In this document: in pieces, positions 46,065 through 56,388 of the stretch | Layout: each line of letters starts with the position of its first letter | Numbering within the stretch: position 1 is the stretch's first letter | Assembly (NCBI RefSeq): GCF_000733935.1 | Contig: NZ_JPON01000001.1 | Coordinates: 372,001 to 436,000, forward strand | DNA from: Methylomarinum vadi | GTDB lineage: Bacteria > Pseudomonadota > Gammaproteobacteria > Methylococcales > Methylomonadaceae | DNA: 64,000 nt | Direction: 5' to 3' | Made by a program: the position numbers and the translations under genes | The notes under the pieces: generated by a model | What the model saw: only the letters and a program-made list of their open reading frames with translations | Databases searched by the model: none | Told to the model about the DNA's origin: nothing

Positions 46065-47369
46065 ATGGCAAGCGACGATCCATTCTTTTCCCCGCAGGGC
46101 GATGACAAAACCATCATCAGGCCCGTCCCCGGCGGCAAACGCTCCGATCTGAGATCGGCACCTCCCGAGGCGAAGCCGGAACAGGTTGGCAGCGCCCAGC
46201 CGTTACCCAGGCTCGGTGGCTTGAATGCATTGGAAAAAGCCTCCTCCGGGCTTTTAGCCTTGCTGACCCGGATCAATACCTCGAGACGTCAAACCGACCC
46301 GATGGAGTTGAAAAATAAAATCGTCCGGGAAATCCAGCAATTTCAGATGGTGGCGCAAAGTGCGGGTGTGGATCCGCAAACAGTGTCATCGGCGCGCTAT
46401 GTTTTGTGTACGGTTTTGGACGAGGCGGTGTTGAACACTCCTTGGGGCAACGACAGCGGTTGGGCGCAACAAAGTTTATTAAGCCTGTTTCATAAAGAGG
46501 TTTCCGGGGGCGAACGTTTTTTTCATTTATTAAAATCGTTGGCGCAAAATCCGGGCAAGAATCGCGACTTGCTGGAATTGATGTATCTTTGTCTGGCATT
46601 GGGATTCGAGGGGCGCTATCGCTTGATCGAAGGGGGGAAAAACAAACTGATCGGTATCAAGGAGTGGTTATATCAGATTCTGCTACAGGAAAGAGGGACG
46701 CTCGCTCGGGAACTGTCCCCCCATTGGCAAGGCGTGACCGATCGCCGAAATCCGTTGATGCGTTTAGTGCCTTTATGGGTGTTCGGGGCCGCCGCGGCCG
46801 GAATCCTGGCCATTATGTACAGTGTTTTTTTGTTTCAGTTGAATAAGGACTCGGATCCCGTTTTTAGCCAAATCAATGCCATTAAGCCTCCCGTGCCGCA
46901 ATTCGTTGTGGAGGAGCCGGAACCGTCTTATACCCCGGTTCCCGAATTGACCCTGTCGATGCTATTGGCGGATGAAATCGATGCCAAGCGATTGAAGGTA
47001 TTGGAATTGGCTCAGCGCAGCACAATTACGATTCAAGGGGATAATTTATTCGCCTCGGGTAGTGCCTCGGTCAACCGCGATTTGATACCGGTTTTGCACC
47101 GAATCGCCGACGCCTTGAACCAATTGCCTGGACAGGTGTTAATTACCGGGCATTCGGATAATGTGCCGATTCGCAGCTCACGTTTTCCCTCCAACTGGCA
47201 TTTATCCAAGGCTCGAGCGGATGCGGTTGCGGAAGTAATCAAACAGAATTTGACCGTTCCCGACCGGACGGTGATCGAAGGGCGTTCCGACTTGGATCCC
47301 ATCGCCTCGAATAAAACACCGGAAGGGCGGGCTAAAAACCGTCGTGTCGAAATTACCTTACTTAAATAA
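46065..47369 (+). CDS. tssL: T6SS TssL (DotU) with C-terminal OmpA domain
   Basis: 434 residues from the ATG at 46065 with GAGG upstream; a GTG at 46059 is in frame. A disordered N-terminus (FSPQGDDKTIIRPVPGG) is followed by the cytoplasmic DotU domain (ARYVLCTVLDEAVLNTPWG, LGFEGRYRLIEGG). A TM segment (VFGAAAAGILAIMYSVFLF) leads to a periplasmic OmpA/MotB-like domain with GHSDNVP and LSKARADAVAEVI for peptidoglycan binding. This extended TssL removes the need for a separate TagL anchor, as in P. aeruginosa HSI-I. Confidence 0.95.
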   Translation: MASDDPFFSPQGDDKTIIRPVPGGKRSDLRSAPPEAKPEQVGSAQPLPRLGGLNALEKASSGLLALLTRINTSRRQTDPMELKNKIVREIQQFQMVAQSAGVDPQTVSSARYVLCTVLDEAVLNTPWGNDSGWAQQSLLSLFHKEVSGGERFFHLLKSLAQNPGKNRDLLELMYLCLALGFEGRYRLIEGGKNKLIGIKEWLYQILLQERGTLARELSPHWQGVTDRRNPLMRLVPLWVFGAAAAGILAIMYSVFLFQLNKDSDPVFSQINAIKPPVPQFVVEEPEPSYTPVPELTLSMLLADEIDAKRLKVLELAQRSTITIQGDNLFASGSASVNRDLIPVLHRIADALNQLPGQVLITGHSDNVPIRSSRFPSNWHLSKARADAVAEVIKQNLTVPDRTVIEGRSDLDPIASNKTPEGRAKNRRVEITLLK

Positions 47370-47441
47370 CTCACAATTAGCTGTGATCGGCGAAGACACT
47401 GTTAGCGCCGTCCTCGCGACGGGCGAAAATGGATTCCAAAC

Positions 47442-50400
47442 ATGAAGAAGCTATTGAATTTTATTAGGCAGCGTTGGTTTATTTCCTTGCTCGGGATCAT
47501 TGCGCTCGCCTTGCTGATATGGTTTGTTGGCCCGCTGTTTGCCTTCGCCGACTATTCCCCGTTGGAAGCAGAGGAAAACCGCTGGTTTTTAATTATTGGT
47601 TTGTTCCTATTCTGGCTGATCGTTCAACTTTGGTTTTATTACAAGAACAAAAAAAAGAATAACCAAGTGATGTCGGCGATGATGGGGACGGCCGAGCCGG
47701 GCTTGAGTCCCGATCAACAAGCTTCCATGGATGAACTGCAGACCTTGAAAAAAAGAATGCAGGAAGCGCTCGATATCTTAAAGCAAACCAAACTGGGCGG
47801 CGGATTCGATCGGCAATTTCTCTATCAATTGCCGTGGTATATCATCATTGGACCGCCGGGGTCTGGTAAGACGACGCTGCTGAAAAATTCCGATTTAAAA
47901 TTTCCTTTGTCCGATCGCTACGGTAAAGATGCCATTCGCGGTGTCGGCGGCACGCGTAACTGTGATTGGTGGTTCGCCGATGATGCCGTATTGTTGGATA
48001 CCGCCGGACGCTATACCACGCAAGACAGCCACGAAACGGTCGATCAGGCTGCTTGGTTGGGTTTTTTGGATTTATTGAAAAAAAATCGCAGCCGCCGCCC
48101 CATTAACGGGGTCATTATCGCCGTCAGCGTTGCCGATTTATTGCAGCAAAACTCCGAGCAACAATTGCAGCAAGCCACGGCGATACGCAAACGGATCCAG
48201 GAATTGTACGATCGGTTCAATATTCGTTTTCCAGTTTATTTGCTCTTTACTAAATGCGATCTGCTGGCCGGGTTCATGGAATTTTTCGACGACCTCGACC
48301 ATGAACAACGATCCCAGGTATGGGGCATGACCTTTCCGCTGGACGAACAAGAGCAGCATAATGCCCTGGAACAATTCAACAGCGAATTTCCGTTATTGCA
48401 ACAAAATCTGCAACGGCAATTGTTATACAAACTAGAGCAGGAGAGGAGCGGGGAACGACGTAATCTGATCTATACCTTTCCGCAGCAATTCAGTTCATTG
48501 CAGTCGGTGATCAAGCCTTTCCTGGAAGAAGTGTTCCAGACCAGCCGTTACGCGCATCCGGCCATGTTCCGCGGTATTTATTTTACCAGCGCGACTCAGG
48601 AGGGGTCGCCGATCGACCGGATCATGGGGTCGTTAGCCAATAATTTTGGCCTGGATAATCAATTGCAGACCGCCGCCAGCGGGCAGGGCAAAAGTTTTTT
48701 TATCAATCGCTTGTTGCGGTCGGTCATTTTTGCCGAATCCGGTCTGGCCGGCACCAACCTGAAATTGGAAAAAAAACGTTTCTGGATGCAACGCGGCGCT
48801 TTCGTCGGCCTGGGCGCCGTCGCCGTATTGATGGCTGTTGTCTGGGTCACCAGCTATATGCGCAACCAAGCCTATATTGAGGATGTGGCAGCAAAAACCA
48901 GCAATTTGCAAAAGGACATCGAGACTATCGATCCCGAGCAGCCCGACCCATTAGTCGTTCTGCCGTTATTGAATCGTGCCCGCGATTTGCCTGGCGGTTT
49001 TGCCGATCAACAACACGGCGCGCCGTGGTCTTTGCGTTTCGGTCTGTATCAAGGGGACAAGCTGGGCGAAGCCGAAGTCTCCTTGTATCACAAATTGTTA
49101 AAAAACGTTTTTTTACCCAGACTGTTGTCGCGGCTTGAAAACCAGTTGCAAACCAATACCAACAATAGCGAATATTTATACGAGGCGCTTAAGGCTTATT
49201 TAATGATTGCCAGCGCGGAACATTACGATGCGGCGGCGATCGCCAATTGGTTTAAACTGGATTGGAAATATAACCTGCCGCTGGAAGTAACGACACAGCA
49301 GCGAAACGATCTCGATCAACATTTACAAGCCCTATTGGCGGTGCGGCCGGCGCCGATGCCCCGGCCTTTGAATGCGGCCCTGATCCAGCAAACGCGCGAC
49401 TTGTTAATGGATACGCCGGTCGCGCAACGCGTCTATTCACGGCTAAAATTGGAACTGAGTAACAACGATATCGCAGATTTTCGGGTCAGCGAAAAAGCCG
49501 GCCGGGATGCGCCGTTGATCCTAATCAGCAAGAGTGGCAAACCGTTGAGTAGCGGTGTTCCGGGGCTCTTTACCTGTGCCGGTTATAAAGAGGTTTTTTT
49601 ACCTAACAAGGAGCGGCTTATCGATCGGCAAGCGAGTGATAATTGGGTCTTTGGGATAAAGGACGAAAAAACACTTTCCAAGGAAGAATTGAAAGTGTTG
49701 CAGGAAGACGTGCTGAAATTATATCTGCAAGACTATATCAAGCATTGGGACGAATTATTGCAGGATATACAGCTCAAACCCTTTACCAGTCAGGTGCAAA
49801 TGGTCGAAATGCTCAATATCATTTCCGGCGAACACTCACCGATAAAATTATTTTTGCAATCGGTGGATCAGGAAACCAGCATGGCTTGTCTGGCTAAAAA
49901 AGAAGATTCCTTGCTGGCCAAAGCCAGCGAAAAGTTCGATAGCGCCAGATCGTCATTAGACCGCATCATGAGCACGACACCGGAAGCCAGGGGCACTGCC
50001 GGTACGGAAGTTACCATCAATATGGTGACCGATTATTTCAAAGGGCTGCATGAAATCGTGCTGAGCAAAGACGGCGTCCCTCCGCCACTGGACCGCACCT
50101 TGTCGGTCTTGAACGAATTATATGTTTATCTCAATTCGTTGTTGCATGCCAGCGGCGACGAATTGGTGATGGAGCAACGGAAACAAATCGTCCAGGTGAT
50201 CGAGAAAGTCAAATTGGAAGGTAAGCGAACGCCATTCCCTGTCAGCAGCATGATGGATAGTATCGCCGAAGGTAGCGGTAACCTGGTCAGCGGCGGTATC
50301 CGGAAGCATTTGAATGCGATGTGGCGTTCGACCGTTCTTCCTTTTTGCCAGAAAGCCATCCAGGGCTTGTATCCGATCGCTAAAAATTCCCGTGAAATTA

Positions 50401-51002
50401 CCTACGAGGATTTTACTTATTTCTTCGGACCAGGCGGGCTGATGGATGAGTTCTTCAATAAATATCTGGCCGCCTCGGTCGAAAAGGGCGGCAAAAACTG
50501 GCGCTGGAATTCTCGTGGCGAAGGCGGTGGCGGCATTTCCTACGGCGCCTTGAAACAGTTCCAGCGGGCCGATAACATCAAGAATATCTTCTTCCGCATG
50601 GGTAAACAGGCGCCTACGGTGAGTTTTAAGTTGAAGCCGATTTCAATGAGCCCTTCCATCGTGCAGTTCGTCATGGATGTCGACGGACAGGTTTTGACGT
50701 ATGCCCATGGGCCGCTCAGACCGGTGGCGATGAAATGGCCGGGGCCGAATAATTCCGGTCAGGTAAGAGTGCAATTGTTACCTCCATTACAAGGTTATTC
50801 CGGTCTGTCGAAGGACGGTCCCTGGGCGTTGTTCCGGGTTTTCGATGAAGCGCATATTGCCCGCACTTCCAATCCGGCCATCTTTATCATGACATTCAAC
50901 ATTCAAGGGCGCGAGGTTAAGCTTGAATTACAAGCGAATAGTGCTGTCAATCCTTTTCAATTAAACGACCTGCAATCCTTTCAATGCTTATCGAATCTAT
51001 AG
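47442..51002 (+). CDS. tssM: T6SS inner membrane protein TssM (IcmF)
   Basis: 1186 residues. Two N-terminal TM segments, a cytoplasmic NTPase domain with intact Walker A GPPGSGKT (137-144) and DTAGRYTTQD (switch region), a third TM at about 452-471, then the large periplasmic part whose C-terminal beta domain (about 1050-1186) docks TssJ. Length and order are normal. An intact Walker A suggests nucleotide binding, which not all TssM proteins keep. The 3' end overlaps tagF by 19 nt. Confidence 0.96.
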   Translation: MKKLLNFIRQRWFISLLGIIALALLIWFVGPLFAFADYSPLEAEENRWFLIIGLFLFWLIVQLWFYYKNKKKNNQVMSAMMGTAEPGLSPDQQASMDELQTLKKRMQEALDILKQTKLGGGFDRQFLYQLPWYIIIGPPGSGKTTLLKNSDLKFPLSDRYGKDAIRGVGGTRNCDWWFADDAVLLDTAGRYTTQDSHETVDQAAWLGFLDLLKKNRSRRPINGVIIAVSVADLLQQNSEQQLQQATAIRKRIQELYDRFNIRFPVYLLFTKCDLLAGFMEFFDDLDHEQRSQVWGMTFPLDEQEQHNALEQFNSEFPLLQQNLQRQLLYKLEQERSGERRNLIYTFPQQFSSLQSVIKPFLEEVFQTSRYAHPAMFRGIYFTSATQEGSPIDRIMGSLANNFGLDNQLQTAASGQGKSFFINRLLRSVIFAESGLAGTNLKLEKKRFWMQRGAFVGLGAVAVLMAVVWVTSYMRNQAYIEDVAAKTSNLQKDIETIDPEQPDPLVVLPLLNRARDLPGGFADQQHGAPWSLRFGLYQGDKLGEAEVSLYHKLLKNVFLPRLLSRLENQLQTNTNNSEYLYEALKAYLMIASAEHYDAAAIANWFKLDWKYNLPLEVTTQQRNDLDQHLQALLAVRPAPMPRPLNAALIQQTRDLLMDTPVAQRVYSRLKLELSNNDIADFRVSEKAGRDAPLILISKSGKPLSSGVPGLFTCAGYKEVFLPNKERLIDRQASDNWVFGIKDEKTLSKEELKVLQEDVLKLYLQDYIKHWDELLQDIQLKPFTSQVQMVEMLNIISGEHSPIKLFLQSVDQETSMACLAKKEDSLLAKASEKFDSARSSLDRIMSTTPEARGTAGTEVTINMVTDYFKGLHEIVLSKDGVPPPLDRTLSVLNELYVYLNSLLHASGDELVMEQRKQIVQVIEKVKLEGKRTPFPVSSMMDSIAEGSGNLVSGGIRKHLNAMWRSTVLPFCQKAIQGLYPIAKNSREITYEDFTYFFGPGGLMDEFFNKYLAASVEKGGKNWRWNSRGEGGGGISYGALKQFQRADNIKNIFFRMGKQAPTVSFKLKPISMSPSIVQFVMDVDGQVLTYAHGPLRPVAMKWPGPNNSGQVRVQLLPPLQGYSGLSKDGPWALFRVFDEAHIARTSNPAIFIMTFNIQGREVKLELQANSAVNPFQLNDLQSFQCLSNL

Positions 51003-51763
51003 TTAACGGATATTACGGCAAAGTTCCTACGCATGGAGATTTCGTAAGCAGGGGCTTGCCGGCCAGTTTCATCGATCCCTGGGATGCCTGGCTACAGGAG
51101 GCCGTAATAACCAGTCGGCGGCAATTGGGTAATAATTGGCTGGATAGTTACCTGACCAGTCCGATTTATCGTTTTGTGCTTTCTCCAGGTATTTGCGGCG
51201 AACATAGCTGGCTGGGAATTTTGATGCCCAGTGTCGATAGGGTGGGGCGCTATTATCCGATGACCATTGGCCTGCTGAATCAACATAACATCAACCCTTT
51301 TCTTGCCATGCAACGAGAAGTAACTTGGTTCACCAATGCCGAAACCCTAGCTCTCTCCAGTCTGGCCGATAATTTTAACCTGCAGGAATTCAACGACCAA
51401 TTGAGCCGGTTGAGCCCCGAAATACTGAATGATAACTGTGTCAACGGTTTCGATGAGGAACCCAGCGAACGTCAGCCCAGTCATCACGCCTGGCAACAGA
51501 CGTTCGGCAATAAACAAAACATCTGCGATGTTTTACCTTGTTTTTTGGACACACAATTGAAAGAACAATTCTTTGCCTATAGCGTTTGGTGGACGCAAGG
51601 CTCAGAACGGGTTGCTCCTTCCTTATTGATTTGCGAAGGTTTGCCGCCTTTCGATGGCATGGCGGCGATGTTCGACGGTAATTGGAAAAAATGGGGATGG
51701 GAAGGGAACCGCTATCCTTCTTTGCCGTTTGGAAATCAAGGAAACAATCAACGCAATGCCTAG
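50984..51763 (+). CDS. tagF: T6SS-associated protein TagF (ImpM family)
   Basis: 259 residues. The N-terminal GYYGKVPTHGDFVSRGLPASFIDPWDAWLQ and SPGICGEHSWLGILMPSVDRVGRYYPMTI are typical of TagF. In P. aeruginosa TagF is a posttranslational repressor that acts on Fha1 independently of the threonine phosphorylation pathway. Here it sits between tssM and the phosphatase gene, overlapping both, which matches tagF/pppA linkage in HSI-I-type clusters. Confidence 0.93.
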   Translation: MLIESIVNGYYGKVPTHGDFVSRGLPASFIDPWDAWLQEAVITSRRQLGNNWLDSYLTSPIYRFVLSPGICGEHSWLGILMPSVDRVGRYYPMTIGLLNQHNINPFLAMQREVTWFTNAETLALSSLADNFNLQEFNDQLSRLSPEILNDNCVNGFDEEPSERQPSHHAWQQTFGNKQNICDVLPCFLDTQLKEQFFAYSVWWTQGSERVAPSLLICEGLPPFDGMAAMFDGNWKKWGWEGNRYPSLPFGNQGNNQRNA

Positions 51764-52487
51764 TACGTCATGGTTATCCTACGGTAGAACCCATATAGGG
51801 AAAATTCGAAGTATCAATCAGGATGCATTCGCCAATATACCGGAGAAAAGCCTGTGGGTGGTCGCCGATGGGATGGGAGGACATAAGGATGGAGATTTCG
51901 CCAGTCGCGCGATCGTCAAAGCCATGCAGGATCTGGAGCCAACGAAATACATCGGCGCAACAGTCAAACGGATTTATCAACAATTGCATCATGTCAACCA
52001 ACATCTCCTCGATCATGCGGCGGTTCATGGCGAGAACGACGTCATTGGCAGCACGGTCGCAATATTACTGGCGCATCGTCATCATTGCGTGACGATGTGG
52101 TCGGGGGATAGTCGCATTTATCTCTTCAGGCGTGGCATATTGAAGCAAATCACTCGCGACCACAATAATGAGTCCAAACTGTTGGCGGACGGCTATTCCA
52201 TGGAGGAAATCAAGCAGAATCCCTATGCGCAAACTTTGACGCATGCTATCGGTGGGGAAAGTGAAGTTTTTCTTGATGCTCAAGCATTGGAAGCCTGCCA
52301 TGACGATATTTTTCTGCTGTGCAGCGATGGGTTGACCAAGGAAGTGGCGGACAGTGAGATCGAAGACATTCTCGGGCAGGCGCCTTACCGGCAGGCGGTC
52401 GATCTTTTAATGGATTTGGCTCTTCTGAGGGGAGGACGCGACAATATCACCGTGCTGGTGGTGAAATGTTGTCGCCAAACCGCTTAA
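51756..52487 (+). CDS. pppA: PP2C-type Ser/Thr phosphatase of the T6SS (PppA role)
   Basis: 243 residues from the ATG at 51756, overlapping tagF by 8 nt. PPM-family motifs: SINQDAFANI, LWVVADGMGGHKDGDFAS (metal-binding aspartates), WSGDSRIYLFR, LLCSDGLTKEV and GGRDNITVLVV. All metal ligands appear present, so it should be active. It is expected to reverse the kinase action on TagH and so disassemble or retune the apparatus. Confidence 0.94.
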   Translation: MPSTSWLSYGRTHIGKIRSINQDAFANIPEKSLWVVADGMGGHKDGDFASRAIVKAMQDLEPTKYIGATVKRIYQQLHHVNQHLLDHAAVHGENDVIGSTVAILLAHRHHCVTMWSGDSRIYLFRRGILKQITRDHNNESKLLADGYSMEEIKQNPYAQTLTHAIGGESEVFLDAQALEACHDDIFLLCSDGLTKEVADSEIEDILGQAPYRQAVDLLMDLALLRGGRDNITVLVVKCCRQTA

Positions 52488-52624
52488 TTGGTCTATGCTT
52501 TGAATAGTTTTGTGAAGAGTTTCAAATTGCTTTTCTGTCGGTGATTGTTGGTGGTAGTATCTGGATAATTGATTATAAGGCTTTGATATTTAAGCTTAAT
52601 AAATGGTTATTTAATTAAATTCTA

Positions 52625-53686
52625 ATGGTGATGTCGTTGGCCGACCTAAATCTAGAACAATTGCTTCAAGACATTTCAGCGGACGCCCCTTGTGGTGAAA
52701 ACCTCGAAGAAGATCCGTTATTTTTGCAGCTGGAGGATGCGGCCCGTTTTGTCGAAGAAAGGCAAATGGGGGACTCGATCATTCCCGCCGAGGAACCTGA
52801 CTGGAAAGTCGTGCGTAAGCTGGCCGTGGAATTGCTGGAGCGCAGTCACGATGTACAAATTGCCATGCATTTAATTTGTGCTTTGGTCAGAATGGAGGGG
52901 TTCGCTGGATTGCAGCAAGGGTTGGCACTGATCAAGGGTTGGCTGCAAGACCATTGGGACGAAGTCTATCCATTGCAAGATCCCGAGGACGATTATCCGA
53001 TTCTACGCATCAATACCTTGTCCGGCTTAAACGATTATCGGTTAATCGTCGGCCCGGTCAATCATCTGCCGTTGACTCAATCGGCCATGGGAAACTTTTC
53101 CTGGCGCGAACATGAAATCGCCCATGGAAAAATAACGGTTTCCGGCGAGGAAGAACAACCTGATCCAACCATCATCGATGCGGCATTTAATGATACCGAT
53201 TTTGACGTGCTCAAATCCTTACAGGACGCTGTTAGACAGTCCCTGGCATTAGTGAAGGAACTGTTGACCATAGTCATCGAAAAAGCGGACACTGTTAATG
53301 CCCCGGATTTGTCGGCGTTGACGAATATATTGGGGAGCATCGATGGCTTGTTGACCGAGAAAATCCAGGAAAGGCCGGAAAACGAGGCTATTAGCCAAGC
53401 AGTCGAAGGCTCGGGTGAAGAAGGTAGCGTGGCTGCCGGAGAACAACCGGCCATTGCAAAAGCGGTAAAAAAAGAAGGAATCCACAGCCGGGAAGATGTG
53501 GTGCGCGCGATCGATGAAATTTGCAAATATTTCGAGCGGTACGAACCGTCCAGCCCCGTACCTTTTTTACTGTTGAGAGCCAAAAAGCTACTGTCGATGA
53601 ATTTTATCGATATTCTTCGTGACTTGACCCCCGACGCGGTACATCAAGCGGAAAACATCTGCGGAATACAAAACAACGAAGACTAA
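52625..53686 (+). CDS. tssA: T6SS protein TssA (ImpA-type, short form)
   Basis: 353 residues. The N-terminal ImpA_N region has SADAPCGENLEEDPLFLQLEDAAR and LIKGWLQDHWDEVYP. A linker follows (about 250-290), and a C-terminal helical segment SREDVVRAIDEICKYFERYEPSSPVPFLLLRAKKL. The short class resembles TssA1 of HSI-I, which contributes to baseplate priming. The 137-bp gap upstream (52488-52624) is AT-rich and could hold an internal promoter; none is convincing. Confidence 0.93.
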   Translation: MVMSLADLNLEQLLQDISADAPCGENLEEDPLFLQLEDAARFVEERQMGDSIIPAEEPDWKVVRKLAVELLERSHDVQIAMHLICALVRMEGFAGLQQGLALIKGWLQDHWDEVYPLQDPEDDYPILRINTLSGLNDYRLIVGPVNHLPLTQSAMGNFSWREHEIAHGKITVSGEEEQPDPTIIDAAFNDTDFDVLKSLQDAVRQSLALVKELLTIVIEKADTVNAPDLSALTNILGSIDGLLTEKIQERPENEAISQAVEGSGEEGSVAAGEQPAIAKAVKKEGIHSREDVVRAIDEICKYFERYEPSSPVPFLLLRAKKLLSMNFIDILRDLTPDAVHQAENICGIQNNED

Positions 53687-53744
53687 TTTTCTCTTGGAAA
53701 ATGAAGATAACAACATACAGCAACACTAAATCAGGAGGCCGATA

Positions 53745-54290
53745 ATGGCTAAAGCAAGTAGTCAGAAATTCATCGCCAGGAACCGGGCGCCCAGGGTGCA
53801 GATTGAATACGATGTGGAATTGTATGGCGCCGAAAAAACTATTCAATTGCCGTTTGTGATGGGTGTCATGGCGGATTTGTCCGGCAAACCGGCCGATCCG
53901 TTACCAGCGGTAGGCGACCGTGATTTTCTCGAAATCGACGTGGATAATTTCGATGACCGCTTAAAAGCGATGAAACCGAGAGTCGCTTTTCAGGTTCCCA
54001 ATGTGTTGACCGGAGAAGGCAATTTGAGCGTCGATATCACTTTCGAAAACATGGATGATTTTTCTCCTGCGGCCGTCGCCAGTAAGGTCGAGGCTCTGAA
54101 TAAGCTGCTACAGGCCAGAACTCAACTGGCTAACTTGTTAACCTATATGGACGGCAAAGGCGGCGCGGAAGAATTAATCGCCAAGGCATTGAATGATCCG
54201 GCCTTGTTGCAATCGTTGGCTTCTGCGCCTAAGCCGGAAGCGGGTGCCGAGGCTAATGAATCAAGTGACGATAAATCAGAGGAGAGTTAA
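53745..54290 (+). CDS. tssB: T6SS contractile sheath small subunit TssB (VipA)
   Basis: 181 residues. RNRAPRVQIEYDVELYGAEKTIQLPFVMGVMADLSG is the diagnostic N-terminus, followed by FDDRLKAMKPRV and the helical SKVEALNKLLQARTQLANLLTYMDGKG that interlocks with TssC. An acidic tail ends the protein. A perfect AGGAGG precedes the ATG, fitting a high-level structural gene. tssC begins 2 nt after the stop. Confidence 0.97.
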   Translation: MAKASSQKFIARNRAPRVQIEYDVELYGAEKTIQLPFVMGVMADLSGKPADPLPAVGDRDFLEIDVDNFDDRLKAMKPRVAFQVPNVLTGEGNLSVDITFENMDDFSPAAVASKVEALNKLLQARTQLANLLTYMDGKGGAEELIAKALNDPALLQSLASAPKPEAGAEANESSDDKSEES

Positions 54291-54292
54291 CC

Positions 54293-55792
54293 ATGGCTGA
54301 AACAGAAGTCGAAGCTACCGCCGCAGCCGCCGAAGGCGAGGTTCAGGAAAGTCCGGATTTTTCAGCACTGCTGCAAAAAGAATTCAAGCCAAAATCGGAT
54401 AGAGCAAAGGAAGCGGTCGAAAACGCCGTCAGAACTTTAGCTGAACAAGCATTGGCCGAAACCGCCTTGATTTCAGAGGACGCGGTAAAAACCATCGAAT
54501 CATTGATCGCCGAAATCGACAAGCGCCTGAGCGATCAGGTCAACTTGATTATGCACCACGAGGACTTCCAGAAACTGGAAGGCAGTTGGAGGGGTATGCA
54601 TCATTTGGTGAACAATACCGAAACCGATGAAATGTTAAAGATCAAGGTCATGAATATCTCCAAAAAGGATGTTCATAAGACCTTGAAAAAATTTAAGGGG
54701 ACGGCCTGGGATCAAAGCCCGCTTTTCAAGAAAATTTATGAACATGAATACGGCCAATTCGGCGGTGAGCCGTTCGGTTGTTTGATCGGTGACTATGAAT
54801 TCGACCATACACCGCCGGACGTCGAATTTCTCAATGGTATCGCCGAAATTTCCGCCTCCGCCCATGTGCCTTTTATTGCTGCGGCAGCACCTCGTTTGAT
54901 GAATATGGATTCCTGGCAGGAACTGGCCGATCCGCGCGATTTAACCAAGATTTTCCAAACGCCGGAATATGCGAGTTGGCGTTCCCTGCGCGAATCGGAA
55001 GATTCCCGTTACATCGGTTTGACCCTGCCGCGTTTTCTATCGCGTTTGCCCTATGGCGCCAATACTGCGCCGGTGGAGGAATTCGATTTTGAAGAAGACG
55101 TCGCTCATGCCGACCACAGTAAATACACATGGTCCAATTCGGCCTATGCGATGGGCGTCAATATTAACCGGGCCTTCAAACTTTATGGTTGGTGCTCGAG
55201 AATTCGCGGTATCGAATCCGGTGGGGCGGTCGAAGGCCTACCGACCCATACTTTCCCGACCGACGATGGCGGGGTCGATATGAAATGCCCGACCGAAATC
55301 GCCATCAGTGACCGGCGTGAAGCGGAACTGGCCAAGAATGGTTTCATGCCGCTGTTGCATAAAAAAAATTCGGATTTCGCGGCCTTCATCGGCGCGCAAT
55401 CCCTGCAAAAGCCGGCCGAATATGACGACCCCGATGCGACCGCGAACGCCAATCTTGCTGCGCGGCTGCCTTACTTATTCGCCACTTGCCGTTTCGCCCA
55501 CTACCTGAAATGTATCGTCAGGGACAAGATCGGTTCCTTCAAGGAACGGGACGATATGGAAAAATGGTTGAATAAATGGATTAGCAATTATGTGGAAGCG
55601 AATCCGGCGACCGCATCGGAAGAGGACAAAGCTAGAAAACCGTTGGCCGCCGCGGAAGTCGTGGTCGAGGAAGTTGAAGGCAATCCGGGGTATTACACCT
55701 CCAAATTCTTCTTGAGGCCTCATTATCAACTCGAAGGGTTAACCGTTTCCTTGCGTTTGGTTTCTAAATTGCCTTCTCAAAAAGGAGGATGA
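54293..55792 (+). CDS. tssC: T6SS contractile sheath large subunit TssC (VipB)
   Basis: 499 residues. Family motifs: HHEDFQKLEGSWRGMHHLVNNTETDEMLKIKVMNISK, GCLIGDYEFDHTPPDVEFLNGI, FIAAAAPRLMNMDSW, YIGLTLPRFLSRLPYG and HYLKCIVRDKIGSF. Complete and normal length. It forms the sheath with TssB and is recycled by ClpV. AGGAGAGTTAACC precedes the ATG. Confidence 0.97.
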   Translation: MAETEVEATAAAAEGEVQESPDFSALLQKEFKPKSDRAKEAVENAVRTLAEQALAETALISEDAVKTIESLIAEIDKRLSDQVNLIMHHEDFQKLEGSWRGMHHLVNNTETDEMLKIKVMNISKKDVHKTLKKFKGTAWDQSPLFKKIYEHEYGQFGGEPFGCLIGDYEFDHTPPDVEFLNGIAEISASAHVPFIAAAAPRLMNMDSWQELADPRDLTKIFQTPEYASWRSLRESEDSRYIGLTLPRFLSRLPYGANTAPVEEFDFEEDVAHADHSKYTWSNSAYAMGVNINRAFKLYGWCSRIRGIESGGAVEGLPTHTFPTDDGGVDMKCPTEIAISDRREAELAKNGFMPLLHKKNSDFAAFIGAQSLQKPAEYDDPDATANANLAARLPYLFATCRFAHYLKCIVRDKIGSFKERDDMEKWLNKWISNYVEANPATASEEDKARKPLAAAEVVVEEVEGNPGYYTSKFFLRPHYQLEGLTVSLRLVSKLPSQKGG

Positions 55793-55886
55793 CGGAGCGG
55801 ATAAATCAACGGCGTTATCAATTCAGGAATAACTGGTAAATAAAGGGATGTGAAGTTTATTAATCTTATAATCAAGGTAAATTACG

Positions 55887-56372
55887 ATGGCTACAAGTAC
55901 ATATTTACAGATCGAACCCATTAAAGGCGAATCAACCGATGAGAAACACAAAGATTGGATAGAGGTCGACAGTTACAGCGCTAATGTATCCCAACCGATG
56001 TCGGGCCCTAGCGGCACAGGCGGTCGCGCGGCCGCAAGAGCCGATTTCGGCCCCTTTGTCGTCAGCAAAAGCGTGGATAAATCGACGCCTGACCTGAATC
56101 AATATTGTGCCCAGGGGAAACATATCGCCAAATTGGTTTTGGAACAAACCCAGGAAACCGGTGAAAAAGTTTGCTACCTCAAATACGAACTTGAAAACGT
56201 GATGGTGCAATCGATCAGTCTCAGCGGTGGCGGTTCCTCTCGTCCCCGCGAAAGCGTCACTTTCGTCTACGACAAAATTAAATGGACCTATACTCCGATC
56301 AAAAACGATGGCAGTGCCGATACGGCAGTCGGTCCTAAGGGATGGGATCTTGAAACCAACAAAGCGATATAA
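55887..56372 (+). CDS. hcp: T6SS tube protein Hcp (TssD)
   Basis: 161 residues, a single Hcp domain of the Hcp1 class that stacks as hexameric rings inside the sheath. Visible strands: STYLQIEPIKGESTDEKHKDWIEV, FVVSKSVDKSTPDL, KLVLEQTQETGEKVCYLKYELENVMVQSISLSG and RESVTFVYDKIKWTYTP. No C-terminal toxin extension. AAGG lies 8 nt before the ATG. A 94-bp gap upstream and a strong hairpin downstream separate it from its neighbours, suggesting differential expression. Confidence 0.97.
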   Translation: MATSTYLQIEPIKGESTDEKHKDWIEVDSYSANVSQPMSGPSGTGGRAAARADFGPFVVSKSVDKSTPDLNQYCAQGKHIAKLVLEQTQETGEKVCYLKYELENVMVQSISLSGGGSSRPRESVTFVYDKIKWTYTPIKNDGSADTAVGPKGWDLETNKAI

Positions 56373-56388
56373 GAATTTTTCTCCTCAA

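Noticed and set aside
55867-55872. Perfect TATAAT just upstream of hcp
   Set aside because: It lies only 14 bp before the ATG, so a transcript from it would lose the ribosome binding site. No -35 was found.
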